A DNA stretch of 64,000 nt from Piscinibacter sp. (GCA_016706565.1 JADJJI010000001.1:647142-711141); one strand, 5' to 3'; counted from the first letter of the stretch, positions 30,060-39,917 are shown. Program-made: numbers and translations. The notes: generated from the letters alone by a model not told the origin.

Positions 30060-30983
30060 TTAGCTCACCGGCCCGGCTCTCCGGCCACGCACCATGGCGC
30101 GCATGTCGTCGAGCGACACGGTCGTCTCCTCGCCGCCACGCAAGCGCGGGGCGGCGCGGAACGCGTGGCCGTAGGCCACCTCGAAGGCGAGCGCGGGGCG
30201 GCCGTCGGCGCCAGCCAGCGATTCGAGTTCGCGCAGCAGCCGCCGTTGCCAGCGCGGCGTACGCAGGCCACCGGCGCGCAACGGCGAGGCGTTGCCGCCG
30301 AGGCTGCGCAGTTCGTCGAGCAGGGCCTGGGTGCTCGGCCACTGCAGCGTGATCGTCTCCTGGTCCATCACCGGGTCAGCGAATCCGGCCTGCACCAGCA
30401 TGTCGCCGAGGTCGTGCATGTCGATGAAGTTCGGCGTCGGCACCGGCCAGCCCAGTCGCCCATAGAGCGCACGCAGCTCGCGCAGCGTGCCAGGACCCAG
30501 GCACGAGAACATCACGAAGCCGTCGACGGCCAGGGCCCGCTCCCAGCGCGCGAACAGCGCCGGCGGATCCACCACCGCGTGCAGCATCATGTTGGCCCAC
30601 ACGAGTTGCGTGCCGCGGGGCAGTTCGTCGCCCTCGCCCAGCACGATGGGTGCTGGCGATGTCCAGCGTCGGGTCGACCACCAGGGTGCGCGCAGCGCGG
30701 ACTCGCTGCGCGAACGCAGCGCCGGCGTGGGTTCGACGGCGATGCGCCGCGCCGCAGGGTAGGCATTGGCCAGCAGTTCGGCACCCGCGCCCAGCCAGCT
30801 CCACCAGTCGATCAGCTGTGCAGGCTGCAGCCGGATGATGGCCAAGCGCTCGGCCATGCGCCGCGCCACCTCGCGGTGCAGCCACGGCGCTTCGTCGGCG
30901 CGCGCCAGACGGCGCAAGGCAGCATCCACTGCCATCGGATCGAGGCCGCGCGCAGTCAGGTCGGAGGCAGGCGGCTCGCTCAT
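30060..30983 (-). CDS. BioC-like SAM-dependent methyltransferase
   Basis: A 307-residue protein with a degenerate methyltransferase fold. The SAM-binding loop region appears as LIDWWSWLGAGAELLANAYPAARRIAVEPTP, followed by LVWANMMLHAVVDPPALFARWERALAVDGFVMFSCLGPGTLRELR, which is close to the BioC pattern. BioC methylates malonyl-ACP to start pimelate synthesis for biotin. The classical GxGxG motif is not obvious, so biotin function is uncertain. Its ATG overlaps the far upstream ATG of the divergent comF gene. Confidence 0.7.
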   Translation of the reverse strand: MSEPPASDLTARGLDPMAVDAALRRLARADEAPWLHREVARRMAERLAIIRLQPAQLIDWWSWLGAGAELLANAYPAARRIAVEPTPALRSRSESALRAPWWSTRRWTSPAPIVLGEGDELPRGTQLVWANMMLHAVVDPPALFARWERALAVDGFVMFSCLGPGTLRELRALYGRLGWPVPTPNFIDMHDLGDMLVQAGFADPVMDQETITLQWPSTQALLDELRSLGGNASPLRAGGLRTPRWQRRLLRELESLAGADGRPALAFEVAYGHAFRAAPRLRGGEETTVSLDDMRAMVRGRRAGPVS

Positions 30984-31005
30984 GGGCGGGCAGTATATTG
31001 AGCCG

Positions 31006-31695
31006 GTGTCGCTGGCGTCACTTCTCGGCTCCCTTCCTGGTCAATGCAGCATCTGCCGCGACTGGGGCCGCGGTGCGCTGTGCGACGCCTGCCGGCAGCG
31101 TTTCGCTGCGCCACGGCCGCGTTGCGAGCGCTGCGCGATCGCCGTGCCGGCCGGGCAGCCGGTGTGCGGCGAGTGCCTGCGCGATCCGCCGCCCTTCGAA
31201 CGCACGATCGCCGCGCTCGACTACGGCGCGCCGTGGAGCGCCCTGATCGCGCGATTCAAGTTCCAGGGCGGCGTCGAGCTGGCGCCTGTGCTGTCGGGAC
31301 TGCTGCGCGAGGCCGTGCGCGGCCAGCCGCCGCCCGAGCTGCTCCTGCCCGCGCCGCTGAGCGACGCGCGGCTTCGCGAGCGTGGCTTCAATCAATCGTG
31401 GGAGATCGCTCGCCGCCTCGGCCCGCCGGCCGACGCCCGGCTGCTGCTGCGCATCCGCGACACGCCGCACCAGGTCGACCTGCCGCTCGACCGGCGCGCA
31501 TCGAACGTGCGCTCGGCCTTCGCGGTCGAGCCGCTGCGCCGGGCCGAGATCGCCGGCCGCAGCGTCGTGCTGGTCGACGATGTGATGACCACCGGCGCCA
31601 CCGCCGCCGAGATGGCGCGCACGTTGCTGCAGGCCGGCGCGTCTCGCGTGCGGCTGTGGGTGCTGGCGCGCACGCCGCGGCCCGATGGTGCCTGA
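31006..31695 (+). CDS. comF: ComF family phosphoribosyltransferase-like protein
   Basis: A 229-residue protein. An N-terminal zinc-ribbon with eight cysteines (CSICRDWGRGALCDACRQRF, then CERC, CGEC) is followed by a phosphoribosyltransferase fold: LLLPAPLSDARLRERGFNQS and the PRPP loop VVLVDDVMTTGATAAEM. ComF is needed for DNA uptake in naturally competent bacteria. I take the GTG at 31006 because family members open shortly before the first CxxC; the in-frame ATG at 30982 would overlap the divergent gene's start. A TATATT hexamer lies at 30994-30999, six bases before this GTG. Confidence 0.9.
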   Translation: MSLASLLGSLPGQCSICRDWGRGALCDACRQRFAAPRPRCERCAIAVPAGQPVCGECLRDPPPFERTIAALDYGAPWSALIARFKFQGGVELAPVLSGLLREAVRGQPPPELLLPAPLSDARLRERGFNQSWEIARRLGPPADARLLLRIRDTPHQVDLPLDRRASNVRSAFAVEPLRRAEIAGRSVVLVDDVMTTGATAAEMARTLLQAGASRVRLWVLARTPRPDGA

Positions 31696-31735
31696 GCAGG
31701 CCTGGGCGCCCGCGCTGCGGGAGAATCGCCTCACC

Positions 31736-32236
31736 ATGTTCAACATCGTGCTCGTGCACCCGGAGATCCCGCCCAACACCGGCAACGTGATCCGCCTGGC
31801 CGCCAACACCGGCTGCACGCTGCACCTCGTCGAGCCGCTCGGCTTCTCGATGGACGACAAGCTGCTCGTGCGCGCCGGGCTCGACTACCACGAGTACGCC
31901 AGCGTGCGCCGCCACGCCTCGTGGCAAGCGCTGCTGAGCGACTGCGCGCCGCCGCCGGAACGTTGCTTCGCCTTCACGACACGTGGCACGCGTGGCTTCG
32001 CCGATGTGGCCTGGGCACCGGGCGACTGGCTGGTGTTCGGATCGGAAAGCGCCGGCCTGCCGCCGGACCTGCGTGAGCGCATCGCGCCCGCGCAGCGCGT
32101 GCGCCTGCCGATGCGTGCGGGCCAGCGCAGCCTGAACCTGAGCAACGCCGTCGCCGTCGCGGTGTTCGAGGCGTGGCGGCAGTGCGGCTACGCCGGCGCC
32201 GCGACGCCATCCGAGGTGCCCGCTACTCCGGCTTGA
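31736..32236 (+). CDS. trmL: tRNA (cytidine/uridine-34-2'-O)-methyltransferase TrmL
   Basis: A 166-residue SPOUT-class enzyme that methylates the wobble base of leucine tRNAs. Family motifs are all present: NIVLVHPEIPPNTGNVIRLAANTG at the start, LVFGSESAGLP, and the knot motif RSLNLSNAVAVAVFEAWRQ near the C-terminus. The ATG at 31736 gives MFNIVLVHPE, the conserved opening. It lies 40 bases after comF and overlaps the convergent tctC gene by 14 bases. Confidence 0.96.
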   Translation: MFNIVLVHPEIPPNTGNVIRLAANTGCTLHLVEPLGFSMDDKLLVRAGLDYHEYASVRRHASWQALLSDCAPPPERCFAFTTRGTRGFADVAWAPGDWLVFGSESAGLPPDLRERIAPAQRVRLPMRAGQRSLNLSNAVAVAVFEAWRQCGYAGAATPSEVPATPA

Positions 32237-33194
32237 CGTCGGCCAGCTTGATGACCTGGGCCCAGCGCAGCCGCTCGCTGGCCATCAGGCCGGCCAGTGC
32301 GGCCGGCGCGGTGCCGGCGGCGCTGAAGTATTGCGCGAGCATCTTCGTGCGCACCTCGTCGCTCTTGATGATGCGCACCAGCTCGCGCGACAGGCGCTCG
32401 ATGATGGACGCTGGCGTCTTCGCCGGCGCGAGCACCGCCTGCCACGAGATCGCCTCGAATTCCGGGTAGCCCTGCTCGACCAGCGTCGGGAAGTCCGGCA
32501 GCGCGGCCGAGCGGCCCAGCGTCGTCACGCCGAGCCCGCGCAGCTTGCCGGCGCGCACCTGGCCCATCGCGATGCCCGGCACCATGAACCCGGCTTGCAC
32601 CTGGCCAGCGAGGATGGCGTTGACCACCTGCGGGAAGCCCTGGTAGGGCACGTGCACGAGCTCGATGCCGGCGCGGCGCTTGAAGAGCTCCATCGCCAGG
32701 TGCGCCGCGCTGCCGTTGCCCACGCTGCCGTAGTTGAGTTCGCCTCGCCGGGCCTTGGCCACGCGCACGAAGTCGGCCAGCGTCTCGGCGCCCAGCTTTG
32801 GGTCGACGACGAGAAGGTTCGGCGAGGTGGCCACGAGCGTGACCGGTGCCAGTTCCTTGACCGGGTCGTAATTCAGGCTCTTGCTGAGCAGCGGTGCAGT
32901 GACCAGCGGCCCCTGAATGGTGAAGAGCAGCGTGTGGCCGTCCGGCTCGGCCTTGGCGACCATGCCGGTGCCGACGTTGCCGCCGGCACCGGGCTTGTTG
33001 TCGATCACCACCGGCTGGCCCAGCGCGGCCGACAGCGGCTCGGCTACCAGGCGCGCGATCAGGTCCGGCGAACTGCCCGGCGGGAACGGCACGACCAGCC
33101 GGATCGGCCGCGCGGGCCAGGCCTGCGCGAAGGCGGGCAGCGCCAGCGTGGCAGCGGACGCAGCCGCAGTGCGAAGGATCAGGCGGCGATGCAT
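32223..33194 (-). CDS. Bug/TctC family tripartite tricarboxylate binding protein
   Basis: A 323-residue periplasmic solute-binding protein. The signal peptide spans residues 1-24 (LRTAAASAATLALPAFAQA). The mature part has the family landmarks: RPIRLVVPFPPGSSPDLIARL, VVIDNKPGAGGNVG, ANDGHTLL-like EPDGHTLLFT, GSVGNGSAAHLAMELF and VHVPYQGFPQ. These proteins bind carboxylates or aromatic acids for TctAB transport or for sensor kinases. No tctA/tctB is near, as is usual for orphan Bug genes in Burkholderiales. It shows what the wrecked gene at 5058-5994 once looked like. The ligand is unknown. Confidence 0.94.
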   Translation of the reverse strand: MHRRLILRTAAASAATLALPAFAQAWPARPIRLVVPFPPGSSPDLIARLVAEPLSAALGQPVVIDNKPGAGGNVGTGMVAKAEPDGHTLLFTIQGPLVTAPLLSKSLNYDPVKELAPVTLVATSPNLLVVDPKLGAETLADFVRVAKARRGELNYGSVGNGSAAHLAMELFKRRAGIELVHVPYQGFPQVVNAILAGQVQAGFMVPGIAMGQVRAGKLRGLGVTTLGRSAALPDFPTLVEQGYPEFEAISWQAVLAPAKTPASIIERLSRELVRIIKSDEVRTKMLAQYFSAAGTAPAALAGLMASERLRWAQVIKLADVKPE

Positions 33195-33209
33195 GCGGCG
33201 CTTCCTCTC

Positions 33210-34193
33210 TCAGTTCTCGGACCGCGCTTCGCGGCCCATCAGCAGGCCCAGCGCCTGCGCAGGCGTGATGCGGCGCTCCAGCACCGCCACCACCGCTTCG
33301 GTGATCGGCATCGCCACGTTCAGCGCCTGTGCGCGCTGCAGCACGGTGGCCGCACTGAGCACGCCCTCGGCCACGTGGCCGAGTTCGGCGAGGATCTGCG
33401 CCAGTGTCTGCCCCTGCGCCAGCAGCAGGCCGACACGGCGGTTGCGCGACAGCTCGCCGGTGGTGGTGAGCACCAGGTCGCCCAGGCCCGACAAGCCCAT
33501 GAAGGTCTCGGCGCGCGCGCCCAGCGCCAGGCCCAGCCGCGTCATCTCGGCCAGGCCGCGTGTGACCAGCGCGGCGCGCGCGTTCAGGCCGAGCTGCATG
33601 CCGTCGGCGATGCCGGTGGCGATGGCCATCACGTTCTTCACCGCGCCGCCCACCTCCACGCCCACCGGGTCATTGGAGGTGTAGATGCGCATCGTGTCGC
33701 TGTGGAAGGCCTCGACGGCACGCTCGGCGAGCGCCGCGTCGTGGCTGGCCGCCACCAGTGCGGTGGGCTGGCCGCGCGCGACCTCGATGGCGAAGCTCGG
33801 GCCCGAGAGCACGCCGGCGCTCAGTGACGGGCAGGCTGCACGGGCGATCTCGTGGCCGAGCAGGCCGCTGCCTTCCTGGAAACCCTTGCACAGCCACAGC
33901 ACGCCGGGCGCGTCGGCCGGCAGGCGGCGAAGAATGCCTTCCAGCCCGGCCATCGGCGTCGCCACCACCAGCAGCCCGCCGCGTGCGTGCGCCACGGCGG
34001 CGTCGAAGTCGGCGTCGATCTGCAGCGCGGGCGGCAGCGTGATCTCGTTCAGGTAACGCCGGTTGCGCCGCTCGCTGCGCATCGCCGCGGCCTGCGCCGC
34101 ATCACGCGCCCACAGCCGTGTGGGCTGCCGCGTGCAGGCGCTCACGGCCAGCGCGGTGCCCCACGCTCCCGCGCCGAGCACCGTCAGGTTCAT
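33210..34193 (-). CDS. gpsA: Glycerol-3-phosphate dehydrogenase [NAD(P)+]
   Basis: A 327-residue enzyme that reduces dihydroxyacetone phosphate to sn-glycerol 3-phosphate for phospholipid synthesis. The dinucleotide motif [10 protein letters not shown] lies at residues 7-16; [25 protein letters not shown] and the catalytic-lysine region [18 protein letters not shown] follow. The length is normal. It lies downstream of secB by 19 bases, in the run rhodanese-grxC-secB-gpsA, a common betaproteobacterial order. Confidence 0.97.
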   Translation of the reverse strand: MNLTVLGAGAWGTALAVSACTRQPTRLWARDAAQAAAMRSERRNRRYLNEITLPPALQIDADFDAAVAHARGGLLVVATPMAGLEGILRRLPADAPGVLWLCKGFQEGSGLLGHEIARAACPSLSAGVLSGPSFAIEVARGQPTALVAASHDAALAERAVEAFHSDTMRIYTSNDPVGVEVGGAVKNVMAIATGIADGMQLGLNARAALVTRGLAEMTRLGLALGARAETFMGLSGLGDLVLTTTGELSRNRRVGLLLAQGQTLAQILAELGHVAEGVLSAATVLQRAQALNVAMPITEAVVAVLERRITPAQALGLLMGREARSEN

Positions 34194-34212
34194 GCGCGAC
34201 GCGGCAAGCGCC

Positions 34213-34683
34213 TCAGTTGACGCTGGTGATGATGCCCGAGCCGTTCTGGCCCGCGGCCTGGGCGCGCTGCGCCTCGAACATGGCCTGGAAGTTCACCTCG
34301 GCCAGCAGCACCGGCGGGAAGCCGGCACGCGTGCACACGTCGGAGACGATGGCGCGCAGGTAGGGGTAGACGATGCCGGGGCAGGCGATGCCGATGATCT
34401 GGTCGAGCTGGTCGCCCGGGATGTTGCGGATCTCGAAGATGCCGGCCTGCTTGGCCTCGACGAGGAACAGCACCTTGTCGGCGACCTTGGTCGTCACCGT
34501 CGCGGTGACGGCCACTTCATAGACGCCGTCGGCGATGGCCTCGGCGCCCAGGCCGAGCTGGATGTCGACGGCCGGCTGCGACTGCTCGAGCAGGATCTGC
34601 GGCGAGTTGGGTTGCTCCAGCGACAAGTCCTTCAGGTACATGCGCTGGATCTGGAACACCGGGGTCAGGTTGTCGTCGGCCAT
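34213..34683 (-). CDS. secB: Protein-export chaperone SecB
   Basis: A 156-residue cytoplasmic chaperone that keeps preproteins unfolded and hands them to Sec[26 protein letters not shown] and [35 protein letters not shown] are the conserved parts. The ATG at 34683 (MADDN) was chosen; longer in-frame extension upstream is noise. It is downstream of grxC in the same direction. Confidence 0.97.
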   Translation of the reverse strand: MADDNLTPVFQIQRMYLKDLSLEQPNSPQILLEQSQPAVDIQLGLGAEAIADGVYEVAVTATVTTKVADKVLFLVEAKQAGIFEIRNIPGDQLDQIIGIACPGIVYPYLRAIVSDVCTRAGFPPVLLAEVNFQAMFEAQRAQAAGQNGSGIITSVN

Positions 34684-34750
34684 GGGAATCTCTGGATGAA
34701 GGGGTGCCGTCGAAATGGCGGCGAGCCCGGGATTATCGCTGCGCGGGGAG

Positions 34751-35008
34751 TCAGCCAGCGAGCAGCGGCGCGAGGCCGCCGCGCTGGTCGAGCGCGACCA
34801 GATCGTCGCAGCCACCGACATGCGTGTCGCCGATGAAGATCTGCGGCACGGTGCGCCGGCCGGTGAGTTGCACCATGGTGTCGCGCTCGGCGGGGTGCAG
34901 GTCGACGCGGATCTCCTCGATCTGCTCGACGCCGCGCTGCTTGAGCAGCGCCTTGGCGCGCTGGCAGTACGGGCAGACCTGGGTGGTGTACATCTTCACG
35001 GCAGGCAT
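34751..35008 (-). CDS. grxC: Glutaredoxin 3
   Basis: An 85-residue thioredoxin-fold disulfide reductase that uses glutathione. The active site is Cys12-Pro-Tyr-Cys15; [18 protein letters not shown] supplies the cis-proline and the glutathione-binding GG. Its position between a rhodanese gene and secB is the usual one. Confidence 0.96.
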   Translation of the reverse strand: MPAVKMYTTQVCPYCQRAKALLKQRGVEQIEEIRVDLHPAERDTMVQLTGRRTVPQIFIGDTHVGGCDDLVALDQRGGLAPLLAG

Positions 35009-35017
35009 GGCACGTCC

Positions 35018-35428
35018 TCAGGCGTTCTTCTCGACGGGCAGGTTGGCTTCGCGCCAGGCGGCCAGGCCGCCGGCAAGCACATGCGAGTTCTCGAAGCCGA
35101 GCTTCTTCAACGTCGCGACGGCGCGCACGGCGCGCGTGCCGCTCGGGCACACCACCACCAGCGGCAGCGTCTTGTTCTTCGGCAGGTCGCCCGAAGCCTC
35201 GAGCCGGCCGAGCGGGACGTTCTTCGAGCCGGTGGCGTGGCTGCCGGCGAACTCGTCGGGCTCGCTGACGTCGATCAGCACGGCCTTCTCGCGGTTGATC
35301 ATCTGCACGGCCTGCGCCGGCGAGATGCGCCCGGCACCGCCTCCGCGCGAAATCATCGGCCAGAGCAGGAGGCCGCCGGAGGTGATGGCGGCCAGGAAAA
35401 GAACCCAGTTGTCGATAAAGAACTTCAC
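35018..35428 (-). CDS. Membrane-anchored rhodanese-like protein
   Basis: A 136-residue protein with one N-terminal helix (residues 8-24, [17 protein letters not shown]) and a rhodanese domain. The active-site cysteine lies in [13 protein letters not shown] and the substrate loop in [24 protein letters not shown]. It starts at GTG 35428 (VKFFIDNW) with AAGG upstream. The role is sulfur transfer or thiol redox near the membrane; the partner is unknown. It is probably the first gene of the operon with grxC, secB and gpsA. Confidence 0.92.
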   Translation of the reverse strand: MKFFIDNWVLFLAAITSGGLLLWPMISRGGGAGRISPAQAVQMINREKAVLIDVSEPDEFAGSHATGSKNVPLGRLEASGDLPKNKTLPLVVVCPSGTRAVRAVATLKKLGFENSHVLAGGLAAWREANLPVEKNA

Positions 35429-35461
35429 GGGAGCCTTCAGCCGCTGCGGCGAAAAACGCGA

Positions 35462-35467
35462 ATTATA
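35462..35467 (-). promoter_or_regulatory. Probable -10 of the rhodanese-grxC-secB-gpsA operon
   Basis: A perfect TATAAT on the minus strand, in an AT-rich patch of an otherwise GC-rich region and 34 bases before the rhodanese GTG. No good -35 is seen at 17 bases. The same patch reads TAGAAT on the plus strand (35466-35471) and may serve gpmA in the other direction. Confidence 0.45.
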
Positions 35468-35530
35468 GAATTCAGGGTTGACGCCACCGGGCCGAGCCCG
35501 GCATTCCCTCATCCCGAACCCGGCCAGCCC

Positions 35531-36274
35531 ATGCACAAGCTCGTACTGATCCGCCACGGCGAATCGACCTGGAACCTCGAGAACCGCTTCACCGGCTGGA
35601 CGGACGTGGGCCTCACGCCCACCGGCGTGGCGCAGGCGCGCGAGTCGGGCCGGCTGCTCAAGGCCGAGGGCTACGAGTTCGACGTCGCCTACACCTCGGT
35701 GCTCAAGCGCGCCATCTGGACGCTGTGGCACGCGCTGGACGAGATGGACCGTACCTGGCTGCCGGTGGTGAACTCCTGGCGCCTGAACGAGCGCCACTAC
35801 GGCGCGCTGCAGGGCCTGAACAAGGCCGAGACGGCGAAGAAATTCGGCGACGAGCAGGTGCTGGTCTGGCGCCGCAGCTACGACACGCCGCCGCCGGCGC
35901 TCGAGCCGGGCGATCCGCGCACCGAACGCAGCGACCCGCGCTACGCGAAGCTCGCCGACGGCGAGGTGCCACTGACCGAATGCCTGAAGGACACGGTGGC
36001 GCGCGTGCTGCCCTACTGGAACGACACGCTGGCGCCGGCGATCCGCTCCGGCCAGCGCGTGCTGATCGCCGCGCACGGCAACAGCATCCGCGCGCTGGTG
36101 AAGTACCTCGACGGCATCTCCGAAGACGCCATCGTCGGCCTGAACATCCCCAACGGCATCCCGCTCGTCTACGAACTGGACGACGCGCTCAAGCCGATCC
36201 GCAGCTACTACCTCGGCGATGCGGAAGCGGCGGCGAAGGCGGCGGCAGCGGTGGCGAACCAGGGCAAGGCCTGA
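35531..36274 (+). CDS. gpmA: 2,3-bisphosphoglycerate-dependent phosphoglycerate mutase
   Basis: A 247-residue glycolytic enzyme that interconverts 3- and 2-phosphoglycerate. The phospho-histidine is His9 in [10 protein letters not shown]. The second histidine lies in [17 protein letters not shown], with the conserved [12 protein letters not shown] between. The start ATG at 35531 gives the family opening [11 protein letters not shown]. The C-terminus has an Ala-rich extension ([16 protein letters not shown]). It is divergent from the rhodanese operon. Confidence 0.97.
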   Translation: MHKLVLIRHGESTWNLENRFTGWTDVGLTPTGVAQARESGRLLKAEGYEFDVAYTSVLKRAIWTLWHALDEMDRTWLPVVNSWRLNERHYGALQGLNKAETAKKFGDEQVLVWRRSYDTPPPALEPGDPRTERSDPRYAKLADGEVPLTECLKDTVARVLPYWNDTLAPAIRSGQRVLIAAHGNSIRALVKYLDGISEDAIVGLNIPNGIPLVYELDDALKPIRSYYLGDAEAAAKAAAAVANQGKA

Positions 36275-36287
36275 TCCGGGATCCGGG

Positions 36288-37406
36288 TCACTCCGGCAAG
36301 CCGAACAGCCGCTCCGGCGGCACGCGCAGCACCAGGTTCTTCTCTGCCGCGAGCGCGGCGATGGCGAATTCGGGCTTCGAGGTGTCGCGCACGACCGTAT
36401 TGACATTGGGCAAGCCGTGCCGGTCGGTGATGGCGGCGGCCAGCGGCGTGCTGGCATTGGCGCCGCGGCGCACCACCACCGCCATCTCGCCCGACTTGAG
36501 CTGCACGAACTCTCCCGGCGGGTAGATGCCGAACTCCTTGATGATCGCCGCCGACGCCGGCGCGCCGCCGGATTCCTGGAAGAGCTGCCGGGCGGCGAGC
36601 TGCGCAGACAGTGGTGCGCGCAGCGCCCGCGGCGCCATCTTGGCCATGAACACGTCGATATAGCGCAGCACCGTGGCCTGTTCGCCCGATTCGCGCAGAC
36701 CGGCCGGGTAACCCGTGCCGTCCGGCCGCTCGTGGTGGTGCGCGATGGACTCGAGCCAGGGCAGTTCGTCGATGCCGGCCGCCTTCAGCATCTCCACACC
36801 CTGCGTCGGGTGCACGCGGATCATGTCCATCTGCGGCGGCGTGGGCGGCACGCCCTGTGCGGCCATGCGGCCCTGCAGGTCGAGGATGGCGATGTTCATC
36901 GTCAACGCGGCTTTCATCAGCGCGTGCGTGGACTCCTCGTCCCAGCCGAGCCGCCGTGCCATGAGTAGCGACACCATCGCGCAGTGCACGGAGTGGGCCA
37001 GCGCGTAGATCGTCAGTCGCTTCGGGTCCTGGCGCACCGTCAGGTAGATCGCGATGTCGGGGTCGCGCAGTGTCAACGCCTCGATGCGCTGCACGAGTTC
37101 GTTCACACGCTGGCCGAAGCCCGGCTCGCCGCCGACACTGCGAAGCACACGATCGAGCTGCCACAGCACCTGCTCCCACTGCGCGAACAGGCTCACCGGC
37201 CGGGCCGTATCGGCGTCGCCCCGTGCCGCCGCGCGCACCTCCTCGATGTCGACGCTCGCACCACGCTCGAGCAGGGCGGCGAGTTGTGCCTCGTTGGCGA
37301 TCACCTGCCCACGGGCCAGCAGCAACTTGCCCTGCTGGTCACGCACGCCCCAGGGCAAGGGCTCGCCGAGCTTCACCTGGCTTTGGATCAGCCTGAGCAG
37401 ATGCAT
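36288..37406 (-). CDS. HD-GYP-like protein with altered HD motif
   Basis: A 372-residue protein. The HD-GYP scaffold is clear: His138 (LAHSVHCAMVSLLMARRLGW), His199 in VHPTQG, HHE at 224-226 and DGTGYP at 229-234. But the name-giving HD pair is gone: AALLHDIGK of active members reads AALTMNIAIL here, with Met170-Asn171. HD-GYP proteins hydrolyse cyclic di-GMP with two or three metals, so this one is probably inactive or uses another metal arrangement. The start ATG at 37406 has AGGGG upstream. It is next to nucleotide genes, not to a known c-di-GMP system. Confidence 0.8.
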   Translation of the reverse strand: MHLLRLIQSQVKLGEPLPWGVRDQQGKLLLARGQVIANEAQLAALLERGASVDIEEVRAAARGDADTARPVSLFAQWEQVLWQLDRVLRSVGGEPGFGQRVNELVQRIEALTLRDPDIAIYLTVRQDPKRLTIYALAHSVHCAMVSLLMARRLGWDEESTHALMKAALTMNIAILDLQGRMAAQGVPPTPPQMDMIRVHPTQGVEMLKAAGIDELPWLESIAHHHERPDGTGYPAGLRESGEQATVLRYIDVFMAKMAPRALRAPLSAQLAARQLFQESGGAPASAAIIKEFGIYPPGEFVQLKSGEMAVVVRRGANASTPLAAAITDRHGLPNVNTVVRDTSKPEFAIAALAAEKNLVLRVPPERLFGLPE

Positions 37407-37452
37407 GGGCTCCCCTAGCGATGCGAGAAGCCAGTGTGGGATGCGTTCCCAT

Positions 37453-38334
37453 TCAGTCGCAATCCGCGATTGCCCTCGCCAGCAGGGGCGCGACCGTGAC
37501 AACGTTGCTCGAATGCGGCACGGCATCGGTGCTCCACACCTGGCGGATACCGGCCTGCATCAACCGTTCGATCGCATCGCCGCCGAACAGCGCATGCACC
37601 ACGGCCACGTCGATCGAGGCGACGCCCCGCTCGCGCAAGGCCGCCGCAGCCTGCACGATCGTGTGGCCGGTGCTGGCCACGTCATCGATGATCACCACAT
37701 CGCGACCAGTGATGTCCTGTGCCGGGAGTTCGACCGTCACATCGCGATCGCCGCGCCGCGTCTTGCGGCAGACCAGCCCCTGCAGGCCAGTGCGTTCGCC
37801 GGCCGCACGCACCCACTGCTCGGCCTCCTCGTCGGGACCGACGAGCAGCGGCAGCGAATCGGCCGGCCACTGCGAAGCGATCCAGGCGCCGAGCAGCGGC
37901 GCGGCCGTCAAAGCGACGCCCCGCGAGCCCTGCATCACCTCGTCGAGCGAAGCAATGCGATGCAGGTGCGGGTCGATCGTGATCACGCGGTCGAACAGGC
38001 TGCCCAGAAAGCCGACGACGATGCGCTGGCTCACGGCCTCGCCAGGCTGGAAGGCCATGTCCTGGCGCATGTAGGCGAGGTAGGGCGAGGCCAGCGTCAG
38101 GTGGCGCGCACCGAGCTCGCGCGCGGTGCGCCCGGCCAGCAGCAGCTGCACCAGCCGGTCGTTGGGCTGCTGCAGGCCGCGCAGCATCACCACGCGTGGC
38201 GGCAGCGCCGGCGGCAGCCGCAGCCTGATCTCGCCATCGGGAAAGCGGTGCGTCTCGACGAAGGCGAGCTCGCAGTCCATCTCGCGCGCCAGCGCGTGCG
38301 CCAGCGGGCTTTCGTCGGCAAAGGCCAGCAGCAT
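37453..38334 (-). CDS. Ribose-phosphate pyrophosphokinase-like protein (archaeal-like clade)
   Basis: A 293-residue member of the PRPP synthetase family. HRFPDGEIRLRL, PYLAYMRQDMAFQPGEAVSQRIV, the ITIDPHLHRI region and the PRPP loop VVIIDDVASTGHTI are all seen. The tract AYMRQDMAFQPGEAVS resembles archaeal synthetases more than the usual bacterial enzyme (which has YARQDRK). PRPP synthetase turns ribose 5-phosphate and ATP into PRPP and AMP. This is probably a second, specialised copy. It starts at ATG 38334 with AGGGA six bases upstream, 14 bases after the phosphorylase-like gene. Confidence 0.85.
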   Translation of the reverse strand: MLLAFADESPLAHALAREMDCELAFVETHRFPDGEIRLRLPPALPPRVVMLRGLQQPNDRLVQLLLAGRTARELGARHLTLASPYLAYMRQDMAFQPGEAVSQRIVVGFLGSLFDRVITIDPHLHRIASLDEVMQGSRGVALTAAPLLGAWIASQWPADSLPLLVGPDEEAEQWVRAAGERTGLQGLVCRKTRRGDRDVTVELPAQDITGRDVVIIDDVASTGHTIVQAAAALRERGVASIDVAVVHALFGGDAIERLMQAGIRQVWSTDAVPHSSNVVTVAPLLARAIADCD

Positions 38335-38348
38335 GCGCACTCCCTGGG

Positions 38349-39917
38349 TCAGAACCCGGCACCGTTGTCGCGCAGCACGTAGTCGCGCGGCAGTTCGTCG
38401 GCCGTGCCGACACGAAAGCCCGCGTCGGCTTCGGACTTGCGCCGCGCGTAGTCGAGGTCGGCCTCGAAGCGCGCATGCACTCGGTACAGCGGCTGGCCGG
38501 CCTTCACGATGTCGCCCAGGCGGTGCAGCAGGTCGATGCCGGCACCGGCCACCTTGGGCGCGCCGGCCAGCTGCGCGATGCGCGCCACCGCCAGGTTGTC
38601 GATCGCGGTGACCACGCCGTCGCGCGGCGCCAGCACGTCGAAGCACAGCGGTGCCACCGGCGGTGCCGCCCACGAGAACGGCCGCCGGCCCTGCGCATCG
38701 ATGATCTGGTTCATCTTCGCCAGCGCACGGCCGGAGTCGAGGATGTCGCGCGCGATCGCGAAGCCGTCGCCGCCGCGCACGTCGGGGTCGAACTCGATCA
38801 CGCGGCCGGCCAGGCGCAGCGCCTTCTGGCGCAGGTCCATCGGCGCGGCAGGGTCGTTCTCGAGCACCTGCATCACGTCGCGCGCCTCCAGCACCGGGCC
38901 GATGCCGCGGCCGATCGGCTGGCGGCCGTCGGTGATCACCACATCGATGTGCAGCTGCAAGCGCGAGGCCACGTACTCGAACAGCTTCTTCAGCCGCTGC
39001 GCCTCGGGCATGCCGCGCACCTTGGCGCTCGGGCCGACCGGGATGTCGAGCACCAGGTGCGTGGAGCCTGCGGCGATCTTCTTCGACAGGATCGAGGCCA
39101 CCATCTGCCCCGGCGAGTCGATGCCCAGCGGTCGCTCCACCGAAATCAGCACGTCGTCGGCCGGCGACAGGTCGGCCGTGCCGCCCCAGGCCAGGCAGCC
39201 GCCGGTCTCGCGCACGATGGCGGCCAGCCGGTCGAAGGGCAGCTCGACCTGCGCGAGCACCTCCATCGTGTCGGCGGTGCCGGCCGGCGAGGTGATCGCG
39301 CGCGACGAGGTCTTGGGGATCAGCATGCCGTGCGCGGCAACGATGGGCACGACCAGCATCGAGGTGCGGTTGCCCGGGATGCCGCCGATGCAGTGCTTGT
39401 CGACCACCGGGCCGCCACGCACCTCCTGGTGCCAGTCGAGGCGGCGGCCGGCGGCGATCATGCCTTCGGTGAGGTGCAGCACCTCGTCGCGGTCCATCTC
39501 GAACTGGTTGGCCGCCACGACGAAGGCCGCCAGCTCGATCTTCGTGTAGCGCATCTGCGCGATGTCTCGGATGATGCCGTGCAGGTCGTCGCGCGAGAGG
39601 CGCTCGCCGGCGATCTTGCGATGCAGCGCGGCGATCGAGGCCGGCGGTTCGGCATGCTGCAGGCTGGCCCCGTGGCCCGCTGACAGGCCCAGGCGAGCGA
39701 AGGCCTCTTCGCTCAGGCCCAGCTCGGTGGGGCCGACGATGCATGCGTCGTCGACCACGTTGAGCACCGCCAGGATGCTCGATCCGTTGCCGCTGACCTC
39801 CACCTTCGACAGCGCCTGGAAGCCCTCGGCGCGCACGGCCGTGCAGTCGCGGTGCAGGTAGGCCACGTGCTCGCGGAAGGTGTCGATGGCGACACGGCGG
39901 ATCGTCAGCGGCGTCAA
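38349..39917 (-). CDS. Thymidine/AMP phosphorylase-like protein
   Basis: A 522-residue nucleoside phosphorylase of the long type that includes archaeal AMP phosphorylase. An extra N-terminal domain of about 85 residues precedes the core. The core has [17 protein letters not shown] (phosphate and ribose contacts), [41 protein letters not shown] and [27 protein letters not shown]. Archaeal relatives split AMP, CMP or UMP with phosphate to give ribose 1,5-bisphosphate; bacterial members are called putative thymidine phosphorylase. The start is TTG 39917, since AGGAGG sits seven bases before it and the codon overlaps the plsC stop in a TTGA. Confidence 0.87.
   Translation of the reverse strand: MTPLTIRRVAIDTFREHVAYLHRDCTAVRAEGFQALSKVEVSGNGSSILAVLNVVDDACIVGPTELGLSEEAFARLGLSAGHGASLQHAEPPASIAALHRKIAGERLSRDDLHGIIRDIAQMRYTKIELAAFVVAANQFEMDRDEVLHLTEGMIAAGRRLDWHQEVRGGPVVDKHCIGGIPGNRTSMLVVPIVAAHGMLIPKTSSRAITSPAGTADTMEVLAQVELPFDRLAAIVRETGGCLAWGGTADLSPADDVLISVERPLGIDSPGQMVASILSKKIAAGSTHLVLDIPVGPSAKVRGMPEAQRLKKLFEYVASRLQLHIDVVITDGRQPIGRGIGPVLEARDVMQVLENDPAAPMDLRQKALRLAGRVIEFDPDVRGGDGFAIARDILDSGRALAKMNQIIDAQGRRPFSWAAPPVAPLCFDVLAPRDGVVTAIDNLAVARIAQLAGAPKVAGAGIDLLHRLGDIVKAGQPLYRVHARFEADLDYARRKSEADAGFRVGTADELPRDYVLRDNGAGF

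Noticed and set aside
35478-35506. A plus-strand promoter for gpmA built on TTGACG at 35478
   Set aside because: Nothing like a -10 lies 16-18 bases downstream. The TAGAAT upstream is the better, still weak, candidate.
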